Assembly (NCBI RefSeq): GCF_963677845.1
Contig: NZ_OY782498.1
Location: 2,301,518-2,365,517, forward strand
Reading direction: 5' to 3'
DNA: 64,000 nt
Origin: an uncultured Pseudodesulfovibrio sp.
Lineage (GTDB): Bacteria; Desulfobacterota; Desulfovibrionia; Desulfovibrionales; Desulfovibrionaceae
Shown piece by piece: positions 9,059 through 19,082 of the stretch. How positions within the stretch are numbered: the first letter of the stretch is position 1; every line of letters starts with the position of its first letter. The notes under the pieces are model-generated. The model was not told the DNA's origin, made no database searches, and was given only the letters and a program-made list of their open reading frames with translations. The position numbers and the translations under genes are program-made.

Positions 9059-10045
9059 ATGAAGAAAGTAAAAGCACACCCCAGACAAAAAAGGTCCCCC
9101 TTCTCCGGTGTTGGAAAACTTTTTTTTGTTGCCTGCCTGGCTATGACTCTTCTTATACTGGATGGGGAGCAGCAGGCCGCTGCGCAGGACACTCTCAATC
9201 TGGATGGAAAAATCTATTACAGGGCCGTCAGAAAGATCAAAAACAAGTACCCTGGCAAAATAGTTGAAATCAATGTAAAAAAGTTTCAACCAGTTTCGAA
9301 AAACGAAGTTCTCGCTGCTTACAGAATAACCCGAGCGGAACAACAGGAACTTCAGCACGAGATCGATTTCCCTTCCATAAGGAAAACAGAGATATCCATC
9401 GAAGAGGTCCAGACTGACATAAAAGGAAAAGAAAGAAAGAAAAAATCGCTCATGGTCCTCGTCAACGAGGGGCTGGCCTCGTCACAAAATATGGACACAT
9501 TGGACGAGGACATCCGAATTCTCAACCTCAGAAAGGAATTCCTTGAGGAAGAGCTAAAACACTTCAAACGACAGCAGGCCAGGGAAAAGGGCAGGATATC
9601 AGAAGAATTGGGAGGAATCTCCCTTGCTTCCGGTGTTATTCCGCGTGACATCCCCATCACAACCAAACTCCCCGGACACGTTGTGAAGGTAGGTATCCTT
9701 GCAAGCAGTAAAATAAAGAAAAACAGGGTGTGCTTTGAAATCACTAGGTTGAACCGAATACTGGTGCGCTGCAAAGTCTACGAAGAGGATTACATCAAGC
9801 TTGCCCTCGGCCAAAAGGCATTCATAATTTCACAAGGGACACCGGGGAAAGAATATCCTGCACACTTGTCACGGCTTCCTCTTCGCCCGACAGACAAAGG
9901 CTATGCGGCATTGTCGTATTATCTGGTAGACTTCATCATGAACAACCCAAATTTAAAATTCAGAGCCGGTAACCGCGTTACGGTAAAAGTCGACCTTGCT
10001 AGCAAGCCCGAACCTATTGCTCCGAAAAAAAAACAGAACAAATAA
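9059..10045 (+). CDS. HlyD-like periplasmic adaptor protein
   Basis: About 328 residues from the ATG at 9059 (GGAAGAG six bases upstream); an in-frame ATG at 9035 overlaps nothing but lacks a good ribosome site. The order of parts is an N-terminal signal or anchor segment (LFFVACLAMTLLIL), a barrel-sandwich half motif (GKIVEINVKKFQPVSKNEVL), a charged alpha-helical hairpin (about residues 100-190), then the second half and beta-barrel (LVRCKVYEEDYIKL). This is the layout of membrane-fusion proteins that bridge inner-membrane exporters to TolC. It resembles the second adaptor at 15803-16750 and may be a paralogue serving the same ABC exporter or a polysaccharide export step (inference). Confidence 0.72.
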   Translation: MKKVKAHPRQKRSPFSGVGKLFFVACLAMTLLILDGEQQAAAQDTLNLDGKIYYRAVRKIKNKYPGKIVEINVKKFQPVSKNEVLAAYRITRAEQQELQHEIDFPSIRKTEISIEEVQTDIKGKERKKKSLMVLVNEGLASSQNMDTLDEDIRILNLRKEFLEEELKHFKRQQAREKGRISEELGGISLASGVIPRDIPITTKLPGHVVKVGILASSKIKKNRVCFEITRLNRILVRCKVYEEDYIKLALGQKAFIISQGTPGKEYPAHLSRLPLRPTDKGYAALSYYLVDFIMNNPNLKFRAGNRVTVKVDLASKPEPIAPKKKQNK

Positions 10046-10323
10046 ACCGACAAGACATACAATAAGACTCTGAGCAAAGAGCGGAGATCTGGAATGTCAC
10101 TGTCCAAACAGAAAGAGGTTCCTTTTCACACTTACCTACGAGTGAGCATCTCTCCTCTTTCAACAGGAGAAGCTTTCCGTCCGGCCCGTTGCATGCTATA
10201 AGACCCTAAGCTAATTTACTGAAACAATTTGAAGCGGAAACAAACGAGGCAACCTTATTGCCCTCATACGCCCCGGGCTGCCAAGTGGCATCGCCTGCGG
10301 GACATTGGAAATTGCGAAGAAGG

Positions 10324-11739
10324 ATGATTGACAACAAAACCAATCTTATCGCCTGCCGTCCATGGCTCATGCCTGTCACGCTCGCGTGTTCCGACTTTCT
10401 GGCCGTCACCATTTCCGGTGCGGCAAGCGTTCTTCTTCGATATGCCTTTGGCGGCGAATTCGAACTGATTTCTTATCTTTACCTCTGGCCAACCGCCCTC
10501 CTGTTTGTCCTAGCCTATGCTTTCATGGGGGCTTACAGGGTCTTGATGCCGCTTCCGCTGGAACTAAAACGATGTTCATTTGGAACAGTCTTCATAATCT
10601 TTGTTCTGGCAGCAATCACCTTCTGGTCAAGAAACGCCGATGACTATTCAAGACTCGTCCTTCTTTTTTCCTTTGCAACCATCCTCGTTGCCGTGCCGTA
10701 TTGTCGAAAAAAATGTAGGGAACACTTTGCCTCGCTCCCGGGCTGGGGTCTTCCTGTTATCATTTATGGAGACGGCGAAACTGCGCAAAGCGTCATACAA
10801 AACCTTCAGTTACGCGTCAGCCTTGGCCTGACCCCAGTGGCTATCGTCAAACACAGCGAAACTTCAGACACTTCAATAAACAACATCCCGGCATGGGATC
10901 GCTCTTCGCTTCAGGAATTGGCGAAAACATACCCGTGTTCGTATTTTATTGTCGCTGAATCCGGGCTGGACAATAACGAATACCGTGAACTCCTTAACAC
11001 TTCTTATAAGCACTTCCCAAAAACTATCGTCATCCCAGACCTTTTTGGACAGGCAAGCATATGGGCCACCACTGTTGACATAAGCGGTATCCTCGGCTTG
11101 GAAACAGGGCAAAAACTTCTTTCCCCGCCATCGCAGTTCTACAAGCGAATAATGGATGTCACAAGCTCCTTTCTCGGATTGATCGTTCTGCTCCCGGTTT
11201 TCCTGATCATCGGCCTCATCATCAAGATGGATAGCCTCGGCCCCGTTCTCTACAGGCAGAAGCGTCTTGGCAAAGGGGGGGGGGAAGTGGACGTATGGAA
11301 ATTCAGAACCATGGTCCAAAATGCGGACGAGGTGCTCAAGGACTACTTGCAGCAGGATCCCATCTTGAAAACAAAATGGGAGCAGGATCACAAGCTTGAC
11401 AACGATCCCCGCATCACCCGGGTTGGCGGCTTCATGAGGAAATACAGCATAGACGAACTGCCGCAGCTGTTCAATGTACTCAAAGGTGAAATGAGCCTCG
11501 TCGGCCCAAGACCCATCGTCAAAGCCGAAGTCGCAAAATACATGGACAATTACGAACTGTACTCGAAAGTACTTCCCGGAATGACGGGCTTATGGCAAGT
11601 ATCAGGGCGAAGTAATCTTTCATACAGCGAAAGAATCAATCTCGATGTCTATTACATCCGCAACTGGTCTGTCTGGTTTGATCTGTACATCCTCACCAGA
11701 ACTCCAGCTGCAATTTTCAATTGTGTCGGCGCCTTCTGA
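10324..11739 (+). CDS. WbaP-like undecaprenyl-phosphate sugar-1-phosphate transferase
   Basis: About 471 residues. An N-terminal transmembrane bundle (four predicted helices, about residues 15-130) is followed by a cytoplasmic middle domain ([14 protein letters not shown]), a membrane re-entry helix ([17 protein letters not shown]) and the PF02397 catalytic core. The core has [45 protein letters not shown] and [14 protein letters not shown]. It links the first sugar-phosphate to undecaprenyl phosphate, starting glycan assembly. The start is uncertain: ATG 10324 lies directly after a GAAGAAGG run, while a TTG at 10258 in the same frame has AGG about 8 bases upstream and would add 22 residues. 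It resembles full-length WbaP/WcaJ in architecture. Confidence 0.87.
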   Translation: MIDNKTNLIACRPWLMPVTLACSDFLAVTISGAASVLLRYAFGGEFELISYLYLWPTALLFVLAYAFMGAYRVLMPLPLELKRCSFGTVFIIFVLAAITFWSRNADDYSRLVLLFSFATILVAVPYCRKKCREHFASLPGWGLPVIIYGDGETAQSVIQNLQLRVSLGLTPVAIVKHSETSDTSINNIPAWDRSSLQELAKTYPCSYFIVAESGLDNNEYRELLNTSYKHFPKTIVIPDLFGQASIWATTVDISGILGLETGQKLLSPPSQFYKRIMDVTSSFLGLIVLLPVFLIIGLIIKMDSLGPVLYRQKRLGKGGGEVDVWKFRTMVQNADEVLKDYLQQDPILKTKWEQDHKLDNDPRITRVGGFMRKYSIDELPQLFNVLKGEMSLVGPRPIVKAEVAKYMDNYELYSKVLPGMTGLWQVSGRSNLSYSERINLDVYYIRNWSVWFDLYILTRTPAAIFNCVGAF

Positions 11740-11777
11740 CAACCGCACTGACTAAGTACCCAGCTGCAATTTAGATA

Positions 11778-12959
11778 ATGAACCTGAAGTCCGTCCTAAA
11801 CACTTTTCTCGTCAGCTTTGTCTGCTTTCAGAGCGTATTCCTGACGCCATACGTCATCATTGTCTCCACTGACAGAAGCAATCTCTTCACGCCGATTCTG
11901 GCGGGGACAGCGCTTGTCATTATCGCTTTCACTCAAGGACGACGAACCGTCTTCGCCAAATGGGACGTCCTGCTATGGTTGGCCCTCGGAGCAACCATGG
12001 CTTACGGGGTCACCCTGACAACCGATGTGCCATCGTCAGCCTATCGCGCATTCTCCCTCTATATTCCGGCCTTAAGCGGATACTGGGTTGGACGTCTGCT
12101 GTCCTATGATCAGTATTGGAAAAAGATGGCGCCATATATAATGAGCGGTCTCTTCTTCCTCATGTCATCCATTCAAATCATAAACGGGGTAGGTGCTCCC
12201 ATACTACAACTGCATCACCATGCGCTGTCCAACCTTCTGCTTCTTTTGGCAGTCGGGCCAGCCACTTTCCTCATGCGTGGCCCCCTCTACATCAAGGCAG
12301 CGTGTGCCACGATTTTAAGCATGGGCTATTTCGCATGTTACATCGTCGGTTCACGCTTCACGGTCGTTTTGCCGATACTGCTGCTGCCTCTCATGTCAAT
12401 CCTTAAACTGCTACGATTCAAATGGCTCCTTATTGCCGGAATCCCCTTTCTCGCAGCAGCGTGCATCTTCTTCATTCAAAAGCCTGAAAAAATACTCAAA
12501 ATTCATGATTACGAATCTGTTTTCTACAGGGTCGAAGGTCTTCCAGCCGCGATCCACCTCATCAAGAAACACCCTTTTTTCGGCATTGGACTTCGCACCG
12601 AACGCGAACCGTATCTTGAAGACTATAAAATGACTTTCGACATGACAAGCCGCGAACGATTCATGCTGGTCGTTCGAAAGAACGTGACGCAGGACAACAT
12701 GCTAATGACGCTGCTTGTGGGCCTTGGGATCATACCCACACTCTTGTATCTCGGCTTGATCTGGGCCTATCTCAGACGTCTCATCAAGGCCATCAAAACA
12801 CAACGCGACGGGCCGCTCAACTCCATAGCGCTTGCTTTTGCCTTATGTGCCAGCGTACTTCATTTCAGTGTTCAGGACGGACTTCTTTATCCGCAGGTCA
12901 GTTGGCTCTTCCATCTGCTCATAGGCATGATCCCGAGCAAGGACAGCTCAGCTACATAA
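11778..12959 (+). CDS. O-antigen polymerase/ligase-like membrane protein (Wzy/WaaL family)
   Basis: A 393-residue polytopic membrane protein with about 10 hydrophobic segments. A large periplasmic loop (about residues 255-325) contains HPFFGIGLRTEREPYLEDYK and the tail of a Wzy_C-type motif (KNVTQDNMLMTLLVGLGIIPTLLYLGLI), the pattern of O-antigen ligases/polymerases PF04932. It either polymerises repeat units or ligates the chain to lipid A core. It sits downstream of the WbaP-like gene on the same strand, and its 3' end overlaps the convergent GT4 gene by 8 bases. No strong ribosome site is seen before the ATG. Confidence 0.75.
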   Translation: MNLKSVLNTFLVSFVCFQSVFLTPYVIIVSTDRSNLFTPILAGTALVIIAFTQGRRTVFAKWDVLLWLALGATMAYGVTLTTDVPSSAYRAFSLYIPALSGYWVGRLLSYDQYWKKMAPYIMSGLFFLMSSIQIINGVGAPILQLHHHALSNLLLLLAVGPATFLMRGPLYIKAACATILSMGYFACYIVGSRFTVVLPILLLPLMSILKLLRFKWLLIAGIPFLAAACIFFIQKPEKILKIHDYESVFYRVEGLPAAIHLIKKHPFFGIGLRTEREPYLEDYKMTFDMTSRERFMLVVRKNVTQDNMLMTLLVGLGIIPTLLYLGLIWAYLRRLIKAIKTQRDGPLNSIALAFALCASVLHFSVQDGLLYPQVSWLFHLLIGMIPSKDSSAT

Positions 12960-14022
12960 GGTCAGTGACGATATCGCACAGTTGGTCGGCTGCCTTGTTC
13001 CAATCAAATAATTCAGCCTGCTTGTACCCTTCTACCCTCATCAGCTCCTGGCCTTCCCCATCCTCGACAAAGTCCAGAATCGTTGCGGCGATATCATCGA
13101 CGCTGTAAGGATCGAAGTATCGTGCAGCTCTGCCGCAAACTTCGGGCAAAGACGTGGTATTTGCCGCCAGAACAGGACAGCCGCACGCCATTGCCTCTGC
13201 AGCAGGCAGACCGAAGCCCTCATACAATGAAGGCATAATCAGTGCATTGGCCTTGGCAACGATCTTTATGAGTGACTCTTGTTCCAGTTCGCCCACCAAT
13301 TCAACTTGGTCACCCCTAGTCAGTTCATCCAAATCATGAAAACCGGAGATAAACCCGTCGTACCGCCCCACAAGCACAAGCTTGTGAGGAACCTGTCTGC
13401 TTACTAGTTGGAATGCATCCACAAGCCTCTTCAAATTTTTATGCGGCTTAATATTTCCCACATACACGAAATACGGCTCCTGCTGCACGATTGGGGTATG
13501 CAGACGTTTCCAGACATTGTCCACTCCATTCCAAACGACTTTCACCGCCTGAGATGCGTATCCCAACTTCGAGACCAGCTCGCTCTTGGTGAACTCCGAA
13601 ACGGTAATAATCTTTTCTGATCGCAATCTCACCGCCCTGAACATCAGGGTCGCATACAGACGAACTAACGGATTCGTGTGAATATCCCTCAAGGAAAGAT
13701 GGCAAATGTCATGGACGGTGGTCAGGATTTTACCCGGATACAGTGCCGGGATATTGTAATGAGGAGCCCAGAAAAGGTCTGATGTGCGAGGGATGGCAAA
13801 GGGGAGGGTCACTTGCTCACTGATGGAATAGATGGGGGCGTCAAACCGAAGGAATGTCACATTGGTCACTCCGGATTCGACCATGAGCCGACATAAAGAG
13901 TCCGGGGCTCCCAAAAGAGTTATGGGCAGCGTATGGAGACGCTTGGCCATCCTTGGGATCAGATTCCTAATGTAGACACCGATTCCGGAATGATCAGCCA
14001 TACGACAATCTATGGTCAGCAT
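12952..14022 (-). CDS. Glycosyltransferase family 4 (GT-B fold)
   Basis: 356 residues. MLTIDCRMADHSGIGVYIRNL is the typical N-terminal acceptor-domain start. The C-terminal half has FVYVGNIKPHKNLKRLV and the EX7E motif in SLYEGFGLPAAEAMACGCPV. GGAGG precedes the ATG at a normal distance. It is about 70 bases downstream of the GT-C-like membrane gene on the same strand, so it is probably the last gene of the minus-strand exporter/glycan operon. It uses an NDP-sugar donor that cannot be specified. Confidence 0.87.
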   Translation of the reverse strand: MLTIDCRMADHSGIGVYIRNLIPRMAKRLHTLPITLLGAPDSLCRLMVESGVTNVTFLRFDAPIYSISEQVTLPFAIPRTSDLFWAPHYNIPALYPGKILTTVHDICHLSLRDIHTNPLVRLYATLMFRAVRLRSEKIITVSEFTKSELVSKLGYASQAVKVVWNGVDNVWKRLHTPIVQQEPYFVYVGNIKPHKNLKRLVDAFQLVSRQVPHKLVLVGRYDGFISGFHDLDELTRGDQVELVGELEQESLIKIVAKANALIMPSLYEGFGLPAAEAMACGCPVLAANTTSLPEVCGRAARYFDPYSVDDIAATILDFVEDGEGQELMRVEGYKQAELFDWNKAADQLCDIVTDLM

Positions 14023-14094
14023 GGATCCCTCCTTTACTGCGGTATAGGCAGGCGCAACACCTCATGCGCGCAGGTCTTGCGGCCGACTTAATTG

Positions 14095-15801
14095 TTATTC
14101 CGGACTTCCTGAAATATTTGCGGCCATCTTTTTGACGTCAAGGACTTTGACTCCCGGACCGATAATTACTCCCGGCAAATCCGCATCCAGCACCGCGAAA
14201 CCATCTCCATGAGCTGCCAGCGCCCGAATCTCATCGTCAAAAGGTGCAAAGAATGCACCTCCGGCAATAAACTCATCCTCGAAAAACTGTTCATCAACAA
14301 CAAGATAATCAACGCTATTGCGCTGACAAAAGCCAATAATTTCAAGCAAATCTGAAGAGTAATAGGCTTTAAACAGATCTTCCAGTCGGGGCTGAATGAC
14401 CTTCCAGTAACCGACGCACCAAGGATGCGCCAACTCATAAGAAACAAAAACATTCCGCTGTCCGAACGTGAGCAAATTGTCCATCTGGTAGGGGTGTCCG
14501 GCAACAAGAACATCTTTGTCAGTGGTAGAGCGAACAAACTCGCAAACCGGACGATCATGGGTATAATCATACAGTGCGACCCCTTGGAGGCGCACACATC
14601 CGATGACGAATCCCGTGACAAGAACGCCAACCATAAACGTCTCACGCTTCAGGCGGAAATATCGGCATACCCCGACGAGTGCGCACCCCAGAAGACAACA
14701 ATATAAAATATTCATCGTGTATTCCAGGTAACGGGACGGGATGAACAGCTGCAACAAAATCAATCTGGCCAAGATATAAAGAGCAAAGGAAGCACTACCG
14801 ATACTCAGCCACACCACTGCGCTGGATTTGACACTCTTCCACTGAAAACCCCGAATACCAAAAAAGAGAAGACCAACGCACACCGCCACTCCAATTCCAC
14901 CCACAACAGGCCCCCCGTCACGGAATGGAGCAATGTACTCAAAAGGCCGGACAAATAATTCCCAAAAGAGTGAAGGCACCGGCAAAATTCCAAAACGACC
15001 AGCTTCAGAGAATTCAGGCCTGCCAGTCATGTCAGCCATACTTGCCATAGGGCCAAAACCCGCCTGATGCATTTGAGAACGCCAAGCCAGAAGCCCGCAA
15101 CAGGCAAGGGCTGAGATAACGTAATCCGACCATTTGACAAGGAATGGCGGCGGCGATGTCAACTCGAAACGCCAAGCAATCATGGCTAGACCGATGCTGC
15201 CACCACACAGAATAAAAATATATGGGATAAAAAAGGCCTGAAGCAATAGAGCCCCGGCCATCAGCCAACGCACACGGCGGACCCAGGCCAAAATGAACAG
15301 GAGCATTAGTGGCCCCGCGAATGCCCTGGACAATCCCCCGGATATGGAATGCAAAAATATGGGCATCGCCCAGTACACGGCCACCATGGACAAGCCTAAA
15401 GCCTCATCGGCCATGGACTTGCCGACCCAATAGGCAAACATCGCCATCAGGACGAACAGAACCCCTGTCAGCAACTTGGAGAACAACAAGGGAGACACGA
15501 CCGTGGCAGCTACAAAGTACAGCGACTGCACACCCCAGGGAACATAGCGCATGGCATATTCATTCAAAATGCTCTCTGGATACAGGGCGGGATCAAGCCA
15601 CCGTTGCATCCAGTAAAGCTGCTGGCGCGTATCATCATTGATGATATATGAATTCAGGAATCCGGTATGATGTGATATGAGAAAAAGAAGAGTCGAAAAA
15701 ATTAAAACAAAAAAGGGTGCATATCTGCACACTGCACCCCAAAGGGTAGCGGTGAATTGGCCTGTCCCAGACACAACACCCGTTCCTCTATGGAGCGTCA
15801 T
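14095..15801 (-). CDS. Polytopic membrane protein, GT-C-like, function unknown
   Basis: 568 residues. The first hydrophobic helix (about residues 30-50) is followed by a loop with an acidic pair (INDDTRQQLYWMQRWLDP), then about ten more membrane segments and a soluble C-terminal domain (about residues 420-560, containing VLVAGHPYQMDNLLTFG and VDYLVVDEQFFEDE). An acidic motif in the first loop plus a C-terminal periplasmic domain is what polyprenyl-phosphate-dependent GT-C glycosyltransferases look like, but no diagnostic family motif is seen. The start ATG overlaps the end of the adaptor gene region (stop at 15803), so it is translationally linked to the exporter genes. It could transfer a sugar in the periplasm; this is inference. 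Confidence 0.7.
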   Translation of the reverse strand: MTLHRGTGVVSGTGQFTATLWGAVCRYAPFFVLIFSTLLFLISHHTGFLNSYIINDDTRQQLYWMQRWLDPALYPESILNEYAMRYVPWGVQSLYFVAATVVSPLLFSKLLTGVLFVLMAMFAYWVGKSMADEALGLSMVAVYWAMPIFLHSISGGLSRAFAGPLMLLFILAWVRRVRWLMAGALLLQAFFIPYIFILCGGSIGLAMIAWRFELTSPPPFLVKWSDYVISALACCGLLAWRSQMHQAGFGPMASMADMTGRPEFSEAGRFGILPVPSLFWELFVRPFEYIAPFRDGGPVVGGIGVAVCVGLLFFGIRGFQWKSVKSSAVVWLSIGSASFALYILARLILLQLFIPSRYLEYTMNILYCCLLGCALVGVCRYFRLKRETFMVGVLVTGFVIGCVRLQGVALYDYTHDRPVCEFVRSTTDKDVLVAGHPYQMDNLLTFGQRNVFVSYELAHPWCVGYWKVIQPRLEDLFKAYYSSDLLEIIGFCQRNSVDYLVVDEQFFEDEFIAGGAFFAPFDDEIRALAAHGDGFAVLDADLPGVIIGPGVKVLDVKKMAANISGSPE

Positions 15802-15802
15802 A

Positions 15803-16750
15803 CTATTTTACATCAGCCTTTTCATTTTCCGTAAACATGATCCGGACCTTATAGCCTTCCTTCAAAAAATTGTCAGGATTGTCGATTTCCAATTCAGCAG
15901 CATAATATGACGGCGCATCGATATTGGTGTCAACCGGCAACCACGACATAGACACCAGCTTGGCCTTCATGACCTTGTCAGGATTGAATTCCACTATGAC
16001 CTCAGCTGTATCACCCGGCTTCAAACGATACATGTCAGCTTCATATACCTGAGTCCGAATGATCATCGGGTCCATAACACCGATAGCAAAAACGGATTCA
16101 TCAACGATTGCTCCCAACTCCACATTGGTGTTTTCCCATATAATATAGCCCTCGATAGGAGAACGAACATACATCTGGGACGTATCCAACCTACGGTCAT
16201 CTTTTTGCCCAAGCATTTCAGCAATCAACAACCTATCATCAGCAGCCCGTTTTTGATCTTGAATCAACTCTTTCTTTGCCTGCTCAACCTGAGACGAGAT
16301 GAGGGATATCTGATCCCTCAAGGAAGCAACACCCTTATCCGTCGCCAGTCCCTGCTGACTCAGAGTCTTGTTTGACTCAAGCTGTTTATTGAGAGTCTTG
16401 AGTCTAGCTTTCCACTTCTTGATCTCCAGCTCCTGGCGAGTAAATTCAAGCTTCTTGTCAACCCTGGCTTCAAGGCCGAGAGCGTCCTTGCGCTTGAGAC
16501 GTACTTTCATCAGCACGTCGTCCTTTTTCACCAATTGGCCAACGCTCACCTTCTTCTCAATCACCTCGCCGGAATAGGGCAGCTTTACGGGATGTGTCAT
16601 CGAGCAATAGACCTTCCCCTGAAAAATCGTCTCAACCGCATTCGCAGCAGAACTAATACCATGCTTCTCCTGACCATACGCAAACGAGCAGGCCAGCAGC
16701 AGAGTGGTCATTAAAACTATCGCAGCAAGTCTAATTTTCCAGGTCATCAT
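15803..16750 (-). CDS. HlyD/MacA-like periplasmic adaptor of a tripartite exporter
   Basis: About 315 residues from the tandem ATGs at 16750/16747; an upstream TTG (16762) would overlap the TolC gene further. A signal peptide (residues 1-25, hydrophobic core AAIVLMTTLLLACSFAYG) is followed by the barrel-sandwich half (GEVIEKKVSVGQLVKKDDVL), a coiled-coil hairpin (about residues 95-180), the second half (SPIEGYIIWENTNVELGAIV) and the beta-barrel. It overlaps the 3' end of the outer-membrane gene, which shows they form one operon. It should couple the ABC ATPase/permease pair at 18395-20273 to the outer-membrane channel. Confidence 0.82.
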   Translation of the reverse strand: MMTWKIRLAAIVLMTTLLLACSFAYGQEKHGISSAANAVETIFQGKVYCSMTHPVKLPYSGEVIEKKVSVGQLVKKDDVLMKVRLKRKDALGLEARVDKKLEFTRQELEIKKWKARLKTLNKQLESNKTLSQQGLATDKGVASLRDQISLISSQVEQAKKELIQDQKRAADDRLLIAEMLGQKDDRRLDTSQMYVRSPIEGYIIWENTNVELGAIVDESVFAIGVMDPMIIRTQVYEADMYRLKPGDTAEVIVEFNPDKVMKAKLVSMSWLPVDTNIDAPSYYAAELEIDNPDNFLKEGYKVRIMFTENEKADVK

Positions 16751-18185
16751 CTTTAATCTCAATGTACTGTTCCAACAACCTACCCGTCAGGGCATAAGTC
16801 TCCAATTTACGTACTATATAACTTTGTTGTTTGGACAACAAAGTTATTTCCTTGAGTACAACGGCAACTTTTGCCGACACGAAATCCCTGAATGTCGCTT
16901 CTCCAGCGTCAAACAAAATCTCCTTCTTTCTCAGCATCATCTCCTGCAACTCCAGATCGACCTTAGCAAGTTCAAGCTCGCGTTGCATGCTGCGCAATTC
17001 CGTCAACCCTTTGTACCAGTTATCTTCTTTGGTCAAGTTTGAGAGCTGACGCCTAAATCCTTCATTCTTTTTGACAAGTTCGGCCCTATCGGTATTTCGG
17101 CCAAGTTCGCCCCAATGCAAAACCGGAACTGTAATGCCAAGGGTCAAATAAAAATCTTCCTTGCCGTCTGTCGATGAGCTGATCGGATCAGGAGTTCTTA
17201 CGGAAACGGAAAACTTAGGCACATAATTAGCCCAAGCTGCATAAACACCATAATTCGATAATTCTTTACGGATGACGTTCATTTTCGAAAAAAGTGCGCT
17301 GCTCTTCATCTCCTGATAAGTAATCTTGTGTGGAGCATACACCGCATCAACCACGCTGGCAAAGTCGCTTTTTTTCAGAACTATTTTTTGTTCGACCGGA
17401 ATACCGATCATCCGCTTGACCCGCATCTCCATATCGGAACGCTGCTCAATGAAAGTCCGCCTGTTGCAGGCAACTTTTTGCAGTTCCTGTTCAGCCAAAC
17501 GGACTTCGAGTGGCACCACTGGAGCGTTGGGGTACATTTTCTGGATATATGAGAGAGTTTCATTTCCGAATGCCTCAAGTTTCCGCTGCTCATCCATTAT
17601 TTTATCAAAAAACTCAGCATGAATATAAACCTTGATGACATTGGCAATTAGCTCGTTGGCAGCCTGAAGTTTTTGATATTTTGCAAGTTTGGTCACGAGC
17701 AAACTGGCATCATGACTCAAATAAGATCCAATGGGGTCCCATGTGCCACTGCTAAAGCTCACCGACAACTTGTTACGCGACTTGTCGTCCTTCGTTGTCA
17801 GATTCACGTTGTTGCTGACGTAAAGATTCAGCTTGGGAAACATCCTCCACCACTTATTTTCTTCATCAATCTTCTTGATGTCGATTTCGACCTCGGCCAT
17901 CTTCATGTACGGAGATTTTTCCAGAGTCAGTTGGATGCACTCTTCAAGAGTCAGGGGATCTGTCACAAAAGATTCGGTCGAAGTAGGAGTAGCACCATTC
18001 CCGGTAGAAAATGTCGCACTAGCGGTTTCCCAATCCACAGGGGACGGAGTTTCACTCGTGGCCCCACAGCCAAAAGCAACGAGCATCATAAGCAGCATGC
18101 ACCCCAAAGTCAGCTTGCAGCCGACCAAGGACGCGAAACGCTTTTTTTTGATATTATATTTTTCTACCCTGCTTTTCATAAGCAT
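16731..18185 (-). CDS. TolC-family outer membrane efflux lipoprotein
   Basis: 484 residues. The N-terminus has a basic region, a hydrophobic stretch (LGCMLLMMLVAFGC) and a lipobox-like AFGC, so Cys39 is a likely lipidation site. The body shows two repeats rich in long helices (LTLEECIQLTLEKSPYMKMA, then a second half around ELELAKVDLELQEMMLRKKE), as in TolC/OprM channel proteins. It forms the outer-membrane duct for the exporter encoded by the neighbouring adaptor, ATPase and permease genes. It lies 210 bases after the ATPase gene, so it could also have its own promoter. The start may be 18185 or the ATG two codons on. Confidence 0.82.
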   Translation of the reverse strand: MLMKSRVEKYNIKKKRFASLVGCKLTLGCMLLMMLVAFGCGATSETPSPVDWETASATFSTGNGATPTSTESFVTDPLTLEECIQLTLEKSPYMKMAEVEIDIKKIDEENKWWRMFPKLNLYVSNNVNLTTKDDKSRNKLSVSFSSGTWDPIGSYLSHDASLLVTKLAKYQKLQAANELIANVIKVYIHAEFFDKIMDEQRKLEAFGNETLSYIQKMYPNAPVVPLEVRLAEQELQKVACNRRTFIEQRSDMEMRVKRMIGIPVEQKIVLKKSDFASVVDAVYAPHKITYQEMKSSALFSKMNVIRKELSNYGVYAAWANYVPKFSVSVRTPDPISSSTDGKEDFYLTLGITVPVLHWGELGRNTDRAELVKKNEGFRRQLSNLTKEDNWYKGLTELRSMQRELELAKVDLELQEMMLRKKEILFDAGEATFRDFVSAKVAVVLKEITLLSKQQSYIVRKLETYALTGRLLEQYIEIKDDDLEN

Positions 18186-18394
18186 TAAGAGTCCGATCAG
18201 ATGAGTCCTTCAATTTCGTTGCTGTAGTTCGACTCATGTATAACCATGTCGAGTAGCCCTCTTTGTTTAACGACAAAAATCTTTTATGTACACATATTTC
18301 ACTAGGCAAAAGGAGCAACTCCCGACAAGACTGCACTTTCTATTCCATGGCAAAAGCATGTGCAGAAAAAAACTCCGTTTTTTTGGCGACGATT

Positions 18395-19078
18395 TTACTG
18401 TTCCTTCAGTATTCCATCTTCAAGAAGAAATCTTCGGGTACAACGCTTGGCAACTTCCGTATCATGAGTAACCAAAACCATGGCCTTCCCTTTGATAGAT
18501 ACAATTTTCTCAAAATATTTCATTATCTTCTCACCCGTCTTCCGATCAAGCTGTCCTGTAGGCTCGTCCCCCAACAGAACTTGAGGACGATTCACTAGGG
18601 CACGGGCAATGGCGACACGCTGCTGTTCACCGCCGGACAGGCGGTTCGTAGCGTGATGAATCCTGTGAGACAGATTTACCTCTTCCAGAGATTCTTCAAT
18701 GATGCCAGCACGTTTGGCCCTCGGCATCTTTCCGTAAATAAGCGGGTACTCGAGATTTTCATAGACCGTGGAATTTTCAAACAGGTTGCACGACTGAAGC
18801 ACAAAACCAAGATTATCCCGTCTGAATCCGGCCCTCTCCTTAACATTCAGGCCGAGCACATCACGACCAAGTATCTTGTAGCTGCCAGAGGTAGCTGGCT
18901 GCAACATCCCCATAATATACAACAAAGTGGATTTTCCACAACCTGAAGGCCCCATGATGGAAACCATCTCGCCAGGATAAATATTGACATCCACACCGGT
19001 CAACACAGGCACCTTGCCCGCCGGAGTGACGTACTCCTTCCGAAGATTCTTAACTGAAATGATAGGATCAGGTTTCAT
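18395..19078 (-). CDS. ABC transporter ATP-binding protein (MacB/LolD-like)
   Basis: A 227-residue ATPase. Walker A is GPSGCGKST, the signature is LSGGEQQRVAIARAL, Walker B is VLLGDEPTGQLD, and the switch His lies in VLVTHDTEVAKRC. Length and the LDRKTGEKIM region match the MacB/LolD/FtsE class, which drives mechanotransmission exporters with separate or fused permeases. It follows the permease gene by 4 bases and so shares an operon with it. With the TolC and HlyD-like genes downstream it completes a MacAB-TolC-type exporter. Confidence 0.92.
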   Translation of the reverse strand: MKPDPIISVKNLRKEYVTPAGKVPVLTGVDVNIYPGEMVSIMGPSGCGKSTLLYIMGMLQPATSGSYKILGRDVLGLNVKERAGFRRDNLGFVLQSCNLFENSTVYENLEYPLIYGKMPRAKRAGIIEESLEEVNLSHRIHHATNRLSGGEQQRVAIARALVNRPQVLLGDEPTGQLDRKTGEKIMKYFEKIVSIKGKAMVLVTHDTEVAKRCTRRFLLEDGILKEQ

Positions 19079-19082
19079 ATCG

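Noticed and set aside
11703-11772. 13-base direct repeat CCAGCTGCAATTT flanking the end of the WbaP-like gene
   Set aside because: Only two copies 57 bases apart, no element between them; could be a small duplication, no functional support.
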